Source: a virus. Taken from it: a stretch of DNA of 64,000 bases. Position numbers and translations under genes: made by a program. Location of the stretch: IMG/VR virus record IMGVR_UViG_3300042888_003185, positions 1 through 64,000 of that record, one strand, 5' to 3'. The notes below the pieces were generated by a model. That model was not told the origin of the DNA. It saw only the letters and a list, made by a program, of their open reading frames with translations, and searched no databases. Each line of letters starts with the position of its first letter. Position 1 is the first letter of the stretch. Below, piece by piece: positions 24,544 to 34,942 of the stretch.

Positions 24544-24642
24544 TTAGGGTTTTGCTTTATTTTATCTATCGCCCTTCTAAAACAGAGCAGCGCCTGCGAG
24601 TATTACTCAACAAGCGCCGTTCTTCGATGGCTAATCTTAAAT

Positions 24643-26226
<1,584 letters not shown>

Positions 26227-26242
26227 TTATTGTGTGGTTATT

Positions 26243-26986
26243 TTACTTTATTATTATACCAGATTTTTCAATTTGGTTTAGGTTAGAAAGCTTTAAAGCT
26301 ATCTGAATTAACGTAATTACGTCTTTTTGGCAGTATTCTTTAATTCTTTCGATATTACCGGCCCAGTAATTCTCATGAACTTGATCACCTTTGATATCGT
26401 CTTTCGGTGAATCGACTCCTAGAATAGTGGCTAATAAGTCGAGTGAAGTGAATCCTTCTTGCCATGCACCAAATGACCAAAGCTCAGAAGTATCAATAAT
26501 TGAAGTTTCCCAAGGTTTTTTATCCCATACTTGAAGAGGTATTGGTGTTTCTACTCCTAGTATAAATGCTCTTTTGCAAAGATATGGAACATCGAATCTT
26601 TTAACGTTATGGCCAGTTAATTTAGCACCAGTTTTCCCAAGACCACCAATTACCTTAAAGGCTTGACGTAAAATGTCTTCTTCATCTTCTCCAGAGTAGG
26701 AAACTATTTGAGCTACGGGTTCGCCGTCCACCCATTTAATTTTACCGAAGGAAATACAGACAACTCTACCGAATTCAGCGTGAAGAGCTGATTTCATTTG
26801 ATAAAGCTCATCGTCTGATTTATCTTTATTGTCTGGATACTTTGCACCCAATTGATTTCTAAGGATTTCCGAACGATTTGCCCAAAGTTCTTGCATTTTC
26901 TCTGAAAGATCTCCAGAATGGCTAACTGTTCCAGCTGTTTCTATATCGAAGAACAGCATTTTTTCTAATTGATGTGGATCAAACAT
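26243..26986 (-). CDS. 3'-5' exonuclease, PolB-exonuclease-like (DnaQ fold)
   Basis: A 247-residue DEDD-family exonuclease. Exo I is MLFFDIETAG (about residues 10-19), Exo II is GHNVKRFDVPYL (about 125-136) and Exo III is EYCQKDVITLIQ (about 214-225). An internal GRVVCISFGKI strand precedes Exo II. It fits the group of predicted 3'-5' exonucleases related to the exonuclease domain of family B polymerases, which is common in Bacteroidetes. It could proofread or repair DNA. The polymerase fragment at 5039-6421 has its own intact exonuclease, so this is a second such activity. It is the first leftward gene from the iteron region. Confidence 0.82.
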   Translation of the reverse strand: MFDPHQLEKMLFFDIETAGTVSHSGDLSEKMQELWANRSEILRNQLGAKYPDNKDKSDDELYQMKSALHAEFGRVVCISFGKIKWVDGEPVAQIVSYSGEDEEDILRQAFKVIGGLGKTGAKLTGHNVKRFDVPYLCKRAFILGVETPIPLQVWDKKPWETSIIDTSELWSFGAWQEGFTSLDLLATILGVDSPKDDIKGDQVHENYWAGNIERIKEYCQKDVITLIQIALKLSNLNQIEKSGIIIK

Positions 26987-27225
26987 ATTTTAATTTTATG
27001 AATTAGTTGAAATATACTAAAAATCAGGACTAAGTAGCTAAGTGCTTAGGATTAAGGTAGTAAGTTTACTTAATTCTTTATATTAATAATATAAGTAGAC
27101 TAAGTTCCTAAGACTCTAAGCTCTATACCCTCCCAACACCCTTATTCTACAGTACATTTTACAAAGGTTTCAAAAAACTTAATCTTTTTATTCAGTAGAA
27201 TACTTCAAATCACTTAGAATGACTC
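26987..27225. other. AT-rich divergent intergenic region with iterons and palindrome (candidate origin or control region)
   Basis: No gene fits in these 239 nt between divergent transcription units. CTAAG occurs at 27030, 27038, 27100, 27108 and 27116, with an inverted CTTAG at 27045. Copies within each cluster are about 8 bp apart. Between the clusters TTATATT (27078-27084) and AATATAA (27088-27094) form a perfect palindrome. The flanks also match as an imperfect inverted repeat (TCCTAAG on both arms). The right part (27121-27225) is T/A-rich without clear motifs. This could be a replication origin, a divergent operator or a recombination site. Confidence 0.55.
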
Positions 27226-27891
27226 TTGGTAGTAATAGGAATAGATTTCTCAATACAGTTTCCAGCTGTTTGTATTTGCAAAGACTTTAAAAGTTTTCGC
27301 TGGATCGCGTGTGTCAATTCCAATACGACTAAAGCCCACCGGAAGTTACTAGAGGACACTCAATTAGAATTTCCTGAGCTAGAGTTTATTTTTCTCCCCC
27401 CTAAGAACTTTAAATATGATACCTATTCTGGAGTAGAAAGGGCTAAATTAGCTAATTATTCGCTACTAGTCGATACATTAATCGATAGAGTGGAAGAAGT
27501 TATTAAAGATGAGCCTAACCGAATCATTTCAATTGAAGGTATAGCATACGGTGCTCAAGGCAATGCACTAATTGATATTGCTCAATCTACTGGCATGTTA
27601 AGAAAGAAAGTACTTGACAATTTATTAAATAATAATCAAGAGAGTCTATTCATATTTTCTCCTGGGGAACTAAAAAATGCAATTGGAGCAAAAGGAAATG
27701 CCGGTAAGTTTGACGTGTACGAACAATTTAAGGAAACTCCTATGCTGGCCGAAGGCAGTAGTCTTCATCAAGTACTACTTAAATACGAAGATCAAATTGT
27801 TAAAAAAGAGGTAATTGGATCCCCGTATATGGATATGATTGACTCGTACTTAGCAGTTCTTAAAATATACACGTCACTAAAAGAATCATAA
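27226..27891 (+). CDS. RuvC-like Holliday junction resolvase / RNase H-fold nuclease
   Basis: About 221 residues. RNase H-fold catalytic acids appear in order: D7 in VIGIDFS, a Glu in ISIEGIAYG (about residue 103) and Asp residues in YMDMIDSYLAV (about 204-207), like the D-E-D-D of RuvC. The family resolves Holliday and branched DNA, needed before packaging of recombined phage DNA, where T4 uses unrelated endonuclease VII. The only usable start is TTG at 27226. An ATG at 27219 is out of frame, and an in-frame TGA lies at 27220-27222. It is followed 4 nt later by the sigma-factor gene and is the first rightward gene after the iteron region. Confidence 0.75.
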   Translation: MVVIGIDFSIQFPAVCICKDFKSFRWIACVNSNTTKAHRKLLEDTQLEFPELEFIFLPPKNFKYDTYSGVERAKLANYSLLVDTLIDRVEEVIKDEPNRIISIEGIAYGAQGNALIDIAQSTGMLRKKVLDNLLNNNQESLFIFSPGELKNAIGAKGNAGKFDVYEQFKETPMLAEGSSLHQVLLKYEDQIVKKEVIGSPYMDMIDSYLAVLKIYTSLKES

Positions 27892-27895
27892 CCAA

Positions 27896-28315
27896 ATGTC
27901 AAAAGCTAGAGAAAGTAAGTACTACATCAACAACCGGGATTTTACAAATGAAATAATTAGGTGTAAACACGGTCTACTAAACGAAGAGACTGGATACCAG
28001 CACACAGCTGGTGAATTATCCCCAATTGCAATTAACTATTTTATAATCCTGGCAAATAGAGCGATCCTAAAACTTAGGTTCAGTAATCCACTTGATAAAG
28101 AAGACTGTATTCAGTCAGCTCTATTGGACCTGTTGCGATATTGGAGAAACTTTAATGAGGAAAAATCAAATAATGCATTTGCATACTTTACTCAGATCTC
28201 TAAAAACGGGTATGCTAAAGAGTACAAGAAAATCTATAAGCACATAGGCAAGGGTGAAAAAGTAGAATTTGTTTCGTTAAGCCACTCAGGCGAGAGCGAG
28301 ATCTTTACTATTTAA
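27896..28315 (+). CDS. late-transcription sigma factor, T4 gp55-like
   Basis: A 139-residue protein that aligns in order with T4 gp55: YYINNRDFTNEII near the N-terminus, then IILANRAILKLRFSN, EDCIQSALLDLL, FNEEKSNNAFAYFTQ and the following basic helix KNGYAKEYKKIYKH. This is the reduced sigma-2-like region that recognises the late TATAAATA box. It is shorter than T4 gp55 (185 residues) and ends EIFTI. T4 gp55 likewise ends with a short hydrophobic/acidic peptide that docks on the sliding clamp, so this tail may do the same. RATAAATAA boxes occur before many virion genes here. It is co-transcribed with the resolvase, 4 nt apart. Confidence 0.8.
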   Translation: MSKARESKYYINNRDFTNEIIRCKHGLLNEETGYQHTAGELSPIAINYFIILANRAILKLRFSNPLDKEDCIQSALLDLLRYWRNFNEEKSNNAFAYFTQISKNGYAKEYKKIYKHIGKGEKVEFVSLSHSGESEIFTI

Positions 28316-28332
28316 TTCCAGTTGTCTGGCTT

Positions 28333-28341
28333 AATAAATAA
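28333..28341 (+). promoter_or_regulatory. late-promoter-like element
   Basis: AATAAATAA lies 32 nt before the ATG of the 1089-residue tail gene, with the same flank (CTTAATAAATAAA) as the element at 31654. Confidence 0.65.
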
Positions 28342-28364
28342 AGGTAAAGAGCTAGCATTAGCGT

Positions 28365-31300
28365 ATGAATATTAATAATCTCTTATTTTTTGATAAAAAT
28401 GGTGAATCGTACAACTTTTCACAGAACTCGGATGGAGTATGGGAAGGTGCTGACTATTTTCTTCCTATTTCAACTGCTCTATACGATGTATCTAACCTTT
28501 TTATTCTAGAAAGTACAAATAGCGGTTACCGGTTCCCAGTTATGGAGCCAGGTTCAAAGATTATTGCAAAATGGATAACTTCTGAAAATTCCGATAATTT
28601 TTTCCTATTTACCGTAGCTAAAGAGGACTCACATACTGATTCTACCACGTATATCACAAGACAAACTGGTATTACTATTGACTATGAGGATCTTTTGCCA
28701 TCAGGTACCACAAATCTTGACTTAACTTACCCTCTTCAATTAAATGTGAGTTTTTCTCCAGCTGAAGAGGTATCATACAATCGAACTCTTGAACTTTATT
28801 ACGAAACTTCATCAACTACCACAAAAATCGCATCCATTTATTTTTATGGAGAAGGCGAGGACGAAGACGAGCGTTTCCGAATTTGGTTAACTAACTTTGG
28901 TATTAAATTTAACAGAGAGGATGCCCTTCTACTTAAAGATTATGACTTAAAAGAAGGTCTTCCTGACTGGAAGCAAATTAACCAAGCCCGAAAAGAGATT
29001 CTAGTAAATAGAGATCAAATTTACCCGTATGTTGGAACTTACAAAGGATTAATTAACTTAATTGACATTTTGGGCTATCGTGACGTACTGCGAGTAAAGG
29101 AGTATTGGAAAGATGCTGATACAAACTCACCGTATTACAATAAGTTTGCAATGGTTGATGTTACTGACCTAATGACAGCTGGTTCAATTGACTCAATTAA
29201 CCTAGTTGACCTAAATGGCCAAATTAAAAAAGGCGGCAAGTTTAAAAAGACTGAATTCCTAGCTTTAGCTTACGAATTTTCCGTAGCTAGTGATAATTAT
29301 GATGATGATGGTGTTCCAGAAGTTGAATTTACCACAGATTTTGAAGTAGATGAAATTTTCTATAAATTAAATCGCCTTTCAACTAAATTAAAAACAGAAA
29401 TACTTCCAGTAAATGTTGTAATTAAGGACATTATTGGAGAATTCATATATTTTGACAAATTTAATCTTCGTAATTGGTCAGATGTTACCTACATCAACTC
29501 ATTAGAAATAAACGACGACTATAATTTAGTAATAAATCAGCCGGTTACAACTTCTCAGTTATTACAGATTAGAGATATTAAAACCCTGTATCATAAAACA
29601 AACTCAACCTCTGAATTTCCAGAAATAAGTTTTAATACATCAAACATAAACCCATACGAGTTTAACCAACAGTATCCAGTAACAAGTATTCCATCTCTAT
29701 TAACTGGAATTCAGGATTATTATCTAAACTTACGGAATTATGAGTTTGCGTATCACGGCCAAAGTAATCCAATGCAAAGCGTTGATGATATCGATGGAAA
29801 AGTAGGTTGCCCAGTTTCATTAGAGGCGTATATTCCCGATTTTACATTGGGAGGACTAGACGGATCTAAGTTTATTGACTTTGCAAACTCGCATTTCACA
29901 ATCGGAAATATCAGATACCGTAACGGATATGAAATTGAATGGACCATTACTGGACCGCAAGGTTATAATTTTTCATGGAGAGGACTATTAGCTGATTTAG
30001 TTAAGCTTCCTCATATTTTGCCTCACATTGGGACCTACGTAATAACTTCAAATGTATATGATTTACAAGGAGGACAAAACGTAAGCCACCTAACGGTTAC
30101 TGTATTGACTGAGGAGCCGGTTATTGAAGTTTTTGCTAAGATTCAAGATAAAAATTCATATAGATTTAGAGATCTTCATAATGTAACGATAGGACAAATT
30201 CAAAACAATCCAATCTACTTACAATTCGCAAATATTGTTCAGACTGGAGAAACTTCGTCTACTTTAAGTTCTCACTATTTAGACTGGTTCACATATTCAA
30301 ATAATTTTGGAGTAGGTAATCCACAAAATGAAGTTCAAATATTTACAGATGGAATAGGTTTCGAAGATATTTCAACATCTACTAACTTACTTAAATCACA
30401 GTGGGGTACTGGATCACATGCATTTGGCCAACCATCATTAGGCGATTACGAAAATGCAATGATTAAGGACTTAAAAATGAATCGAATGATTGATTTATCG
30501 TATGTTCCAGATAGACTTAATGGATTCATATTGGATTTACCTACTATGGGAGTTTTGGAATTTATTAATTTTGCGGATTGGGACGTTCATAATAGCTATG
30601 TAGTATCTTCTTATTCAACAAGTGAAGATTTAACTAACCAGTTAAATGCGTCAACTAATCCACATGTTAGCGAATATCGGTATGTTTTAGTTAACGGAAA
30701 AATTCACGCTCATGCAAAAAGACAGGATGTAACTCTACACCGAATCATTAGAGTAACTGATGACTCTGGAGAATATTACCGAATTTATACTTTCTGTTAT
30801 CCATTTGGAGTTTATTCAAACGGGCTAATCGATTCAATTAATACTCAATTAGCAACAGTTTCACGTGAATTAGACGAAGACCTTTTATTCTTAGATTCTC
30901 CGTTTGACGATTGTTTAAAAAGAACTGGCGAAACTGTTACTTCAAATACAACAGCGACTATCCCAACGAGTTTTCCAACTAACATTACTTTAACTCTGGC
31001 TAGGGCGTTTACCTTTACGAATGGAGTTACAATCAAAGCTTCAAGTATATCTAATCCGAGTAGATGGATAACTGGAACAGTTATCCAAAATAGTCCAAAC
31101 TCAATAGTAATCACAACCAGTTCAAGTTCAGGTTCAGCTGTATCAGTTAGCGATTGGAAGTTTGAATACGTTAAACCAGTTGACGCAAATGCATCAGATA
31201 TTAATTATTGGATAAACAAGAAATTTGTAGAATTTACAAATAATCAAGTACCAGAAGTTGAAATGAGAGGGTACCTACCGTCAAACTATGACGAGAACAG

Positions 31301-31634
31301 CTTTAACTTCTCTAACCTAAAAATCGGATTAGACGGAATAACTATTCCACTACACCATCCAGTGTTTGCAGCAGTATCTAACATTGATTCCAAAAAGGAG
31401 TGTATTTGGACACTATCGTTATTTGGAGAAACTGTGGTTCAAATTAAAGCTAACTCTACTTTTATTTGGAGATTTTCTGAACCTGGAGACTATTTGCTTT
31501 CAGTAAAAGTAACCGATGTCAATAACAACGTATATGAATTAACTAAAGAATTTAATGCGTTTGATCCAAGAACAGTTCACGATTACCAAGATCATATAGA
31601 AAACACGTTAAATCGTAGGAAAGCCTTAATGTAA
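28365..31634 (+). CDS. large tail/baseplate structural protein
   Basis: A 1089-residue protein, first of the rightward structural block. Residues about 1-190 are beta-rich. About 200-260 is a segment (INQARKEILVNRDQIYPYVG, then LINLIDILGYRD) that recalls the connector part of baseplate wedge proteins. About 520-590 looks like an Ig/PKD-type sandwich (IEWTITGPQGYNFSW, GTYVITSNVYDLQGG). A second such domain ends the protein (KECIWTLSLFGE, GDYLLSVKVTDVNNN). The size is near T4 gp7 (1032 residues), but identity with gp7 cannot be shown by eye. It is expected in the baseplate or tail tip. A late-type box lies upstream and the gene is followed by another. Confidence 0.6.
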   Translation: MNINNLLFFDKNGESYNFSQNSDGVWEGADYFLPISTALYDVSNLFILESTNSGYRFPVMEPGSKIIAKWITSENSDNFFLFTVAKEDSHTDSTTYITRQTGITIDYEDLLPSGTTNLDLTYPLQLNVSFSPAEEVSYNRTLELYYETSSTTTKIASIYFYGEGEDEDERFRIWLTNFGIKFNREDALLLKDYDLKEGLPDWKQINQARKEILVNRDQIYPYVGTYKGLINLIDILGYRDVLRVKEYWKDADTNSPYYNKFAMVDVTDLMTAGSIDSINLVDLNGQIKKGGKFKKTEFLALAYEFSVASDNYDDDGVPEVEFTTDFEVDEIFYKLNRLSTKLKTEILPVNVVIKDIIGEFIYFDKFNLRNWSDVTYINSLEINDDYNLVINQPVTTSQLLQIRDIKTLYHKTNSTSEFPEISFNTSNINPYEFNQQYPVTSIPSLLTGIQDYYLNLRNYEFAYHGQSNPMQSVDDIDGKVGCPVSLEAYIPDFTLGGLDGSKFIDFANSHFTIGNIRYRNGYEIEWTITGPQGYNFSWRGLLADLVKLPHILPHIGTYVITSNVYDLQGGQNVSHLTVTVLTEEPVIEVFAKIQDKNSYRFRDLHNVTIGQIQNNPIYLQFANIVQTGETSSTLSSHYLDWFTYSNNFGVGNPQNEVQIFTDGIGFEDISTSTNLLKSQWGTGSHAFGQPSLGDYENAMIKDLKMNRMIDLSYVPDRLNGFILDLPTMGVLEFINFADWDVHNSYVVSSYSTSEDLTNQLNASTNPHVSEYRYVLVNGKIHAHAKRQDVTLHRIIRVTDDSGEYYRIYTFCYPFGVYSNGLIDSINTQLATVSRELDEDLLFLDSPFDDCLKRTGETVTSNTTATIPTSFPTNITLTLARAFTFTNGVTIKASSISNPSRWITGTVIQNSPNSIVITTSSSSGSAVSVSDWKFEYVKPVDANASDINYWINKKFVEFTNNQVPEVEMRGYLPSNYDENSFNFSNLKIGLDGITIPLHHPVFAAVSNIDSKKECIWTLSLFGETVVQIKANSTFIWRFSEPGDYLLSVKVTDVNNNVYELTKEFNAFDPRTVHDYQDHIENTLNRRKALM

Positions 31635-31653
31635 GGTTCCCTTGGGTTTGCTT

Positions 31654-31662
31654 AATAAATAA
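31654..31662 (+). promoter_or_regulatory. late-promoter-like element
   Basis: AATAAATAA lies 32 nt before the ATG of the 352-residue gene at 31686, the same distance as the element at 28333. Confidence 0.65.
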
Positions 31663-31685
31663 AAAAGACAAAAAATTCTTAAACA

Positions 31686-32744
31686 ATGGCATTTACTAAT
31701 GTATCCTTAAACACTCAAACTCTACTTGAGACTACTTTTATCTCAGACATGCGTCTAATACTTAACGCAAATGTCACTGTGGTAAAGTCAAAACTTGAGG
31801 ACGTTATTAACACTCTTGAAATCGACTTAGTTAATAAGTACATCGGGGTAGACAATTACGTTAACCAAGTAAAAACAAACAATGTTATTCTAGGAAATGG
31901 AATAACTTTCATGGACTCAACCAATACAATTGGAAGTCTAACAAAAAGTGCTGGCAAGTCAATTCTATCAATTGATAAGTTAATTATTCAAGCCGGTGGA
32001 ACAATCGATATGACTGGAGCAGCAAATGCAATGGCAATCACTCGATTGGGCGTAGGTATTCCATTAGCTAGTGTAACAGCAGATGGATTTTACGTAGGTA
32101 ACTTAAGTACTTCTGTTAAGTCTCAGTTTTACGGAGAAGTTAGTTTTCCAGCGCAAGCAATCACCCAAAGTACGGAAGGTTCAACTAATACAGTTGTTAC
32201 AACTACCGCAATTAATGTTAGTAGTACTGACTACTATTACGGAGTTCTTAAACTAAGTAAAACAAGCAAGCAATTCATCTATGTCACAATTAAATGTGCA
32301 GATAACAGCCCATCTTCAAGTAAGCCGATTATCTTATTTGTTTACGAAGACGTTGCAAGCCGCCCAGACAATGGACAAAGCTTCACTGTGATTGTTAAAG
32401 AATACATAAATTCAAGTTCAGCTACAATTGCAACAACTAACTGGGGAGACATTAAAATTCTTCCAGGATTTACTCTACTTGCAAACGGTACTCCAGGATT
32501 AATTAATTCAGGAACCCTAGTTGCACAAACTACTGCGAGTACAGCAATCGGCCAATTAGCAGCTGGAACACCAGTGCAACATATCACCACTTATAATACA
32601 AACGTGCAAGCTTCAACTACTAGTTCTAGACTATTTGGTTCTAGTGTAACTTTAACCAAGTTCGAAAATACAATGTCTGGCCTTAATTTCGTAAGTTCAA
32701 GATTCGTTATCACAAGCTCACACAACATTGAAATAACAAACTAA
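31686..32744 (+). CDS. hypothetical virion protein (352 residues)
   Basis: Not recognised. The N-terminal 60 residues are helical (MRLILNANVTVVKSKLEDVI). The rest is beta-rich and Ser/Thr/Asn/Ala-rich with repeated short strands, as in phage fibre or baseplate decoration proteins (GAANAMAITRLGVGIPLASV, then GFYVGNLSTSVKSQFYGEV). This layout often means a trimeric shaft with an anchoring helix. It starts 52 nt after the 1089-residue gene with its own late-type box, and 12 nt separate it from the next structural gene. Confidence 0.55.
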   Translation: MAFTNVSLNTQTLLETTFISDMRLILNANVTVVKSKLEDVINTLEIDLVNKYIGVDNYVNQVKTNNVILGNGITFMDSTNTIGSLTKSAGKSILSIDKLIIQAGGTIDMTGAANAMAITRLGVGIPLASVTADGFYVGNLSTSVKSQFYGEVSFPAQAITQSTEGSTNTVVTTTAINVSSTDYYYGVLKLSKTSKQFIYVTIKCADNSPSSSKPIILFVYEDVASRPDNGQSFTVIVKEYINSSSATIATTNWGDIKILPGFTLLANGTPGLINSGTLVAQTTASTAIGQLAAGTPVQHITTYNTNVQASTTSSRLFGSSVTLTKFENTMSGLNFVSSRFVITSSHNIEITN

Positions 32745-32756
32745 TAACTAACTACT

Positions 32757-34937
32757 ATGGCAGTTGCACCATTAATAAAACCAATTCAAACCCAGAAAGG
32801 AATGTTCTATTCTTTTCAAAGTGCGATTGAAGACTTAAGCTTAACATTTAACAATAATACAAATAAGTTTAAGTTTTCTAAATTCGCCCTGTTACGTATT
32901 CCAGAAATAGGTATACCAACTACTATGGAAACTGATAACAAAGTACAGTTTATTGCGCAAGGTGAAACTCCAATCATTAATAATTTATCAGTAAATGAAA
33001 ATATTAACCTAGCTCAAAGTTTCCAAAATTACGCTCTAAATTTCGAGAGTTTGCTGATTTCACAATCGTCATACAATCGAGAAAAAAAGCTAAATGTTTC
33101 CGAAAGAGTTTTTTGGAAGTGGTTAAAGGAGCTTGGAGCAGTTCGTTGGAGAGACGCTAACTCAACTGAAGTTAATCAATCACTACCGGTTAGTGAAAAA
33201 AGATGGGCAGAAGACTGGTACGATCCAACTACTTCTACCTATGACCGAGTAGTTAAGTATATTGGAGAAATTGATGTAGTTAACTCAGTTCGCAGCAAAG
33301 ATAATTCATACAGCGAATTGTACATTCACGTGCCAACTAATGTTGGAACTACTCCAACTGTCTTATTCAAGTCAAAGCCTGACGAGAATTACGGTCCAGG
33401 AATGGTAATCGTAAATACGCCAGGGGATCCACTTGACGCGGAATACTTAAACGGTAGACACTACACAGACACTCATCCATTTGCTGGAATGGGGTTAGAA
33501 GCGTTTTATGACTTAGATTCAAACGCGGTAACTACATATACTTCGAATATTTTAAATACTACACCGGTTGCTACCGGATTCTGGTGGGGAGCATCATCTG
33601 TCAATAATTCATATTACACTGATCAGGCTGCATACTTTGGAACACCTTACAATACTGGAAGCTCTGCTCCAAAAACTCAAAGAATCAAAAAGACCTACAC
33701 TGCAGGTTTAAATACCAGAACAGTCGAGTACCTTAGATCAACCCACGACGGTATGACTATTGATTTTGACTTAACTGACTACTTAATTGCTTCTCAAAAT
33801 ACAACAATCAAATCATTCTCTCAACTAAATGACAGCGTTGGAAATGAGGATTTTGAATTTAATGCAATTTTAGTTTACTATGACGTATATGATCCAGCGC
33901 CAAACGCGGTAGCCGGCACCGAACCAGTTAGCGTTTCTAACTTATATGGAGTTTACTTCCTAAACCGAGTGGTTCAAAGCGGAAGTGAATTTATTATCCC
34001 AATGATCACCAAAAACAAACCGGATACTATTAATAAAACTAATGGTAACTCGTTTGCATTCAAAGTAAACCTTAAATTTGATACTTCAATTGAAGATGTT
34101 TCAGTTGAAAAATCAATTAATGACTACAATACATTTTCATTGAACTTGTTTACCGATGTATTGACTGAAATTAGACAGCTTCAAACTAAATTTAACGATA
34201 AATTAGCGGCTCTTGAGAATTTAAGAGTTAACGTCGATACCGCAAAAGACGCATTATTAAATTCAACTGCGATGTCTAGCTTAGCTAAAAGAATCGCCGT
34301 ATTGGAAACAACTGTTTCTGCATCAAGTGCAGCCTTTGCCGAGTCAACTGCAATTATGGATTTAATCGGGAGCACAAATGATAGAATAGACGAGATTTTA
34401 ACAGGAACAACTTCATTGCAAATATCATATAATATGGATGCATTCAAGCCAGGTTACGGAATTTCTCTTGGAAAACTTATCCCAGGTCAAATTACAATAG
34501 GATCAAACGTTCAAGGCTATTCAGATATAACCGAAGTCGACTTTAGTACAAATGCATTAGGCGTAAAAACCGTTTCATTAGGAATCTCATCAACTCAAAT
34601 CCGACATCTAAAATTAAATGGATCAAGTAGCCCAATTCCATTTAATCTTTCTCAAGATTTAACGATTTACATAGATGATTCTATTAATACTTGGAAGAAG
34701 GGTCAGCTACTTAAAGTAGTATGTGACTCTCCAATTATTCCTGGGCCGTACACAATAACACTAAAAACTGATTCACAAAACATCACAAATGCACTGTCAG
34801 CAAACAGCGTACTTATAGCAACATTAACCGCTGCGGATTTTCCAACAAACTACGGAAGAACTGCTAAGCCTATTATAGAAATTGTTTGTACAAATGCTGA
34901 AACTTTAACGTTTGCGGTTGATAAAATAATAAGATAA
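32757..34937 (+). CDS. baseplate/tail structural protein (726 residues)
   Basis: No specific family recognised. The N-terminal segment (KGMFYSFQSAIEDLSLTFN, then FKFSKFALLRIPEIG) looks like an attachment domain. The middle is mixed beta structure with many aromatic residues. About residues 455-530 form a coiled coil (LTEIRQLQTKFNDKLAALEN and ALLNSTAMSSLAKRIAVLE). The C-terminal 170 residues are a beta-rich domain. The coiled coil suggests a trimeric or dimeric stalk. It is tightly packed between neighbours (12 nt upstream, 5 nt downstream), consistent with one late operon from 31654 to about 45391 or further. Confidence 0.55.
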   Translation: MAVAPLIKPIQTQKGMFYSFQSAIEDLSLTFNNNTNKFKFSKFALLRIPEIGIPTTMETDNKVQFIAQGETPIINNLSVNENINLAQSFQNYALNFESLLISQSSYNREKKLNVSERVFWKWLKELGAVRWRDANSTEVNQSLPVSEKRWAEDWYDPTTSTYDRVVKYIGEIDVVNSVRSKDNSYSELYIHVPTNVGTTPTVLFKSKPDENYGPGMVIVNTPGDPLDAEYLNGRHYTDTHPFAGMGLEAFYDLDSNAVTTYTSNILNTTPVATGFWWGASSVNNSYYTDQAAYFGTPYNTGSSAPKTQRIKKTYTAGLNTRTVEYLRSTHDGMTIDFDLTDYLIASQNTTIKSFSQLNDSVGNEDFEFNAILVYYDVYDPAPNAVAGTEPVSVSNLYGVYFLNRVVQSGSEFIIPMITKNKPDTINKTNGNSFAFKVNLKFDTSIEDVSVEKSINDYNTFSLNLFTDVLTEIRQLQTKFNDKLAALENLRVNVDTAKDALLNSTAMSSLAKRIAVLETTVSASSAAFAESTAIMDLIGSTNDRIDEILTGTTSLQISYNMDAFKPGYGISLGKLIPGQITIGSNVQGYSDITEVDFSTNALGVKTVSLGISSTQIRHLKLNGSSSPIPFNLSQDLTIYIDDSINTWKKGQLLKVVCDSPIIPGPYTITLKTDSQNITNALSANSVLIATLTAADFPTNYGRTAKPIIEIVCTNAETLTFAVDKIIR

Positions 34938-34942
34938 ACTAA

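Noticed and set aside
24598-24608. GAGTATTACTC palindrome between GroEL and the 1452-residue gene
   Set aside because: It is only a 5-bp palindrome with a 1-nt centre and no T tract, too weak to call a terminator or operator.
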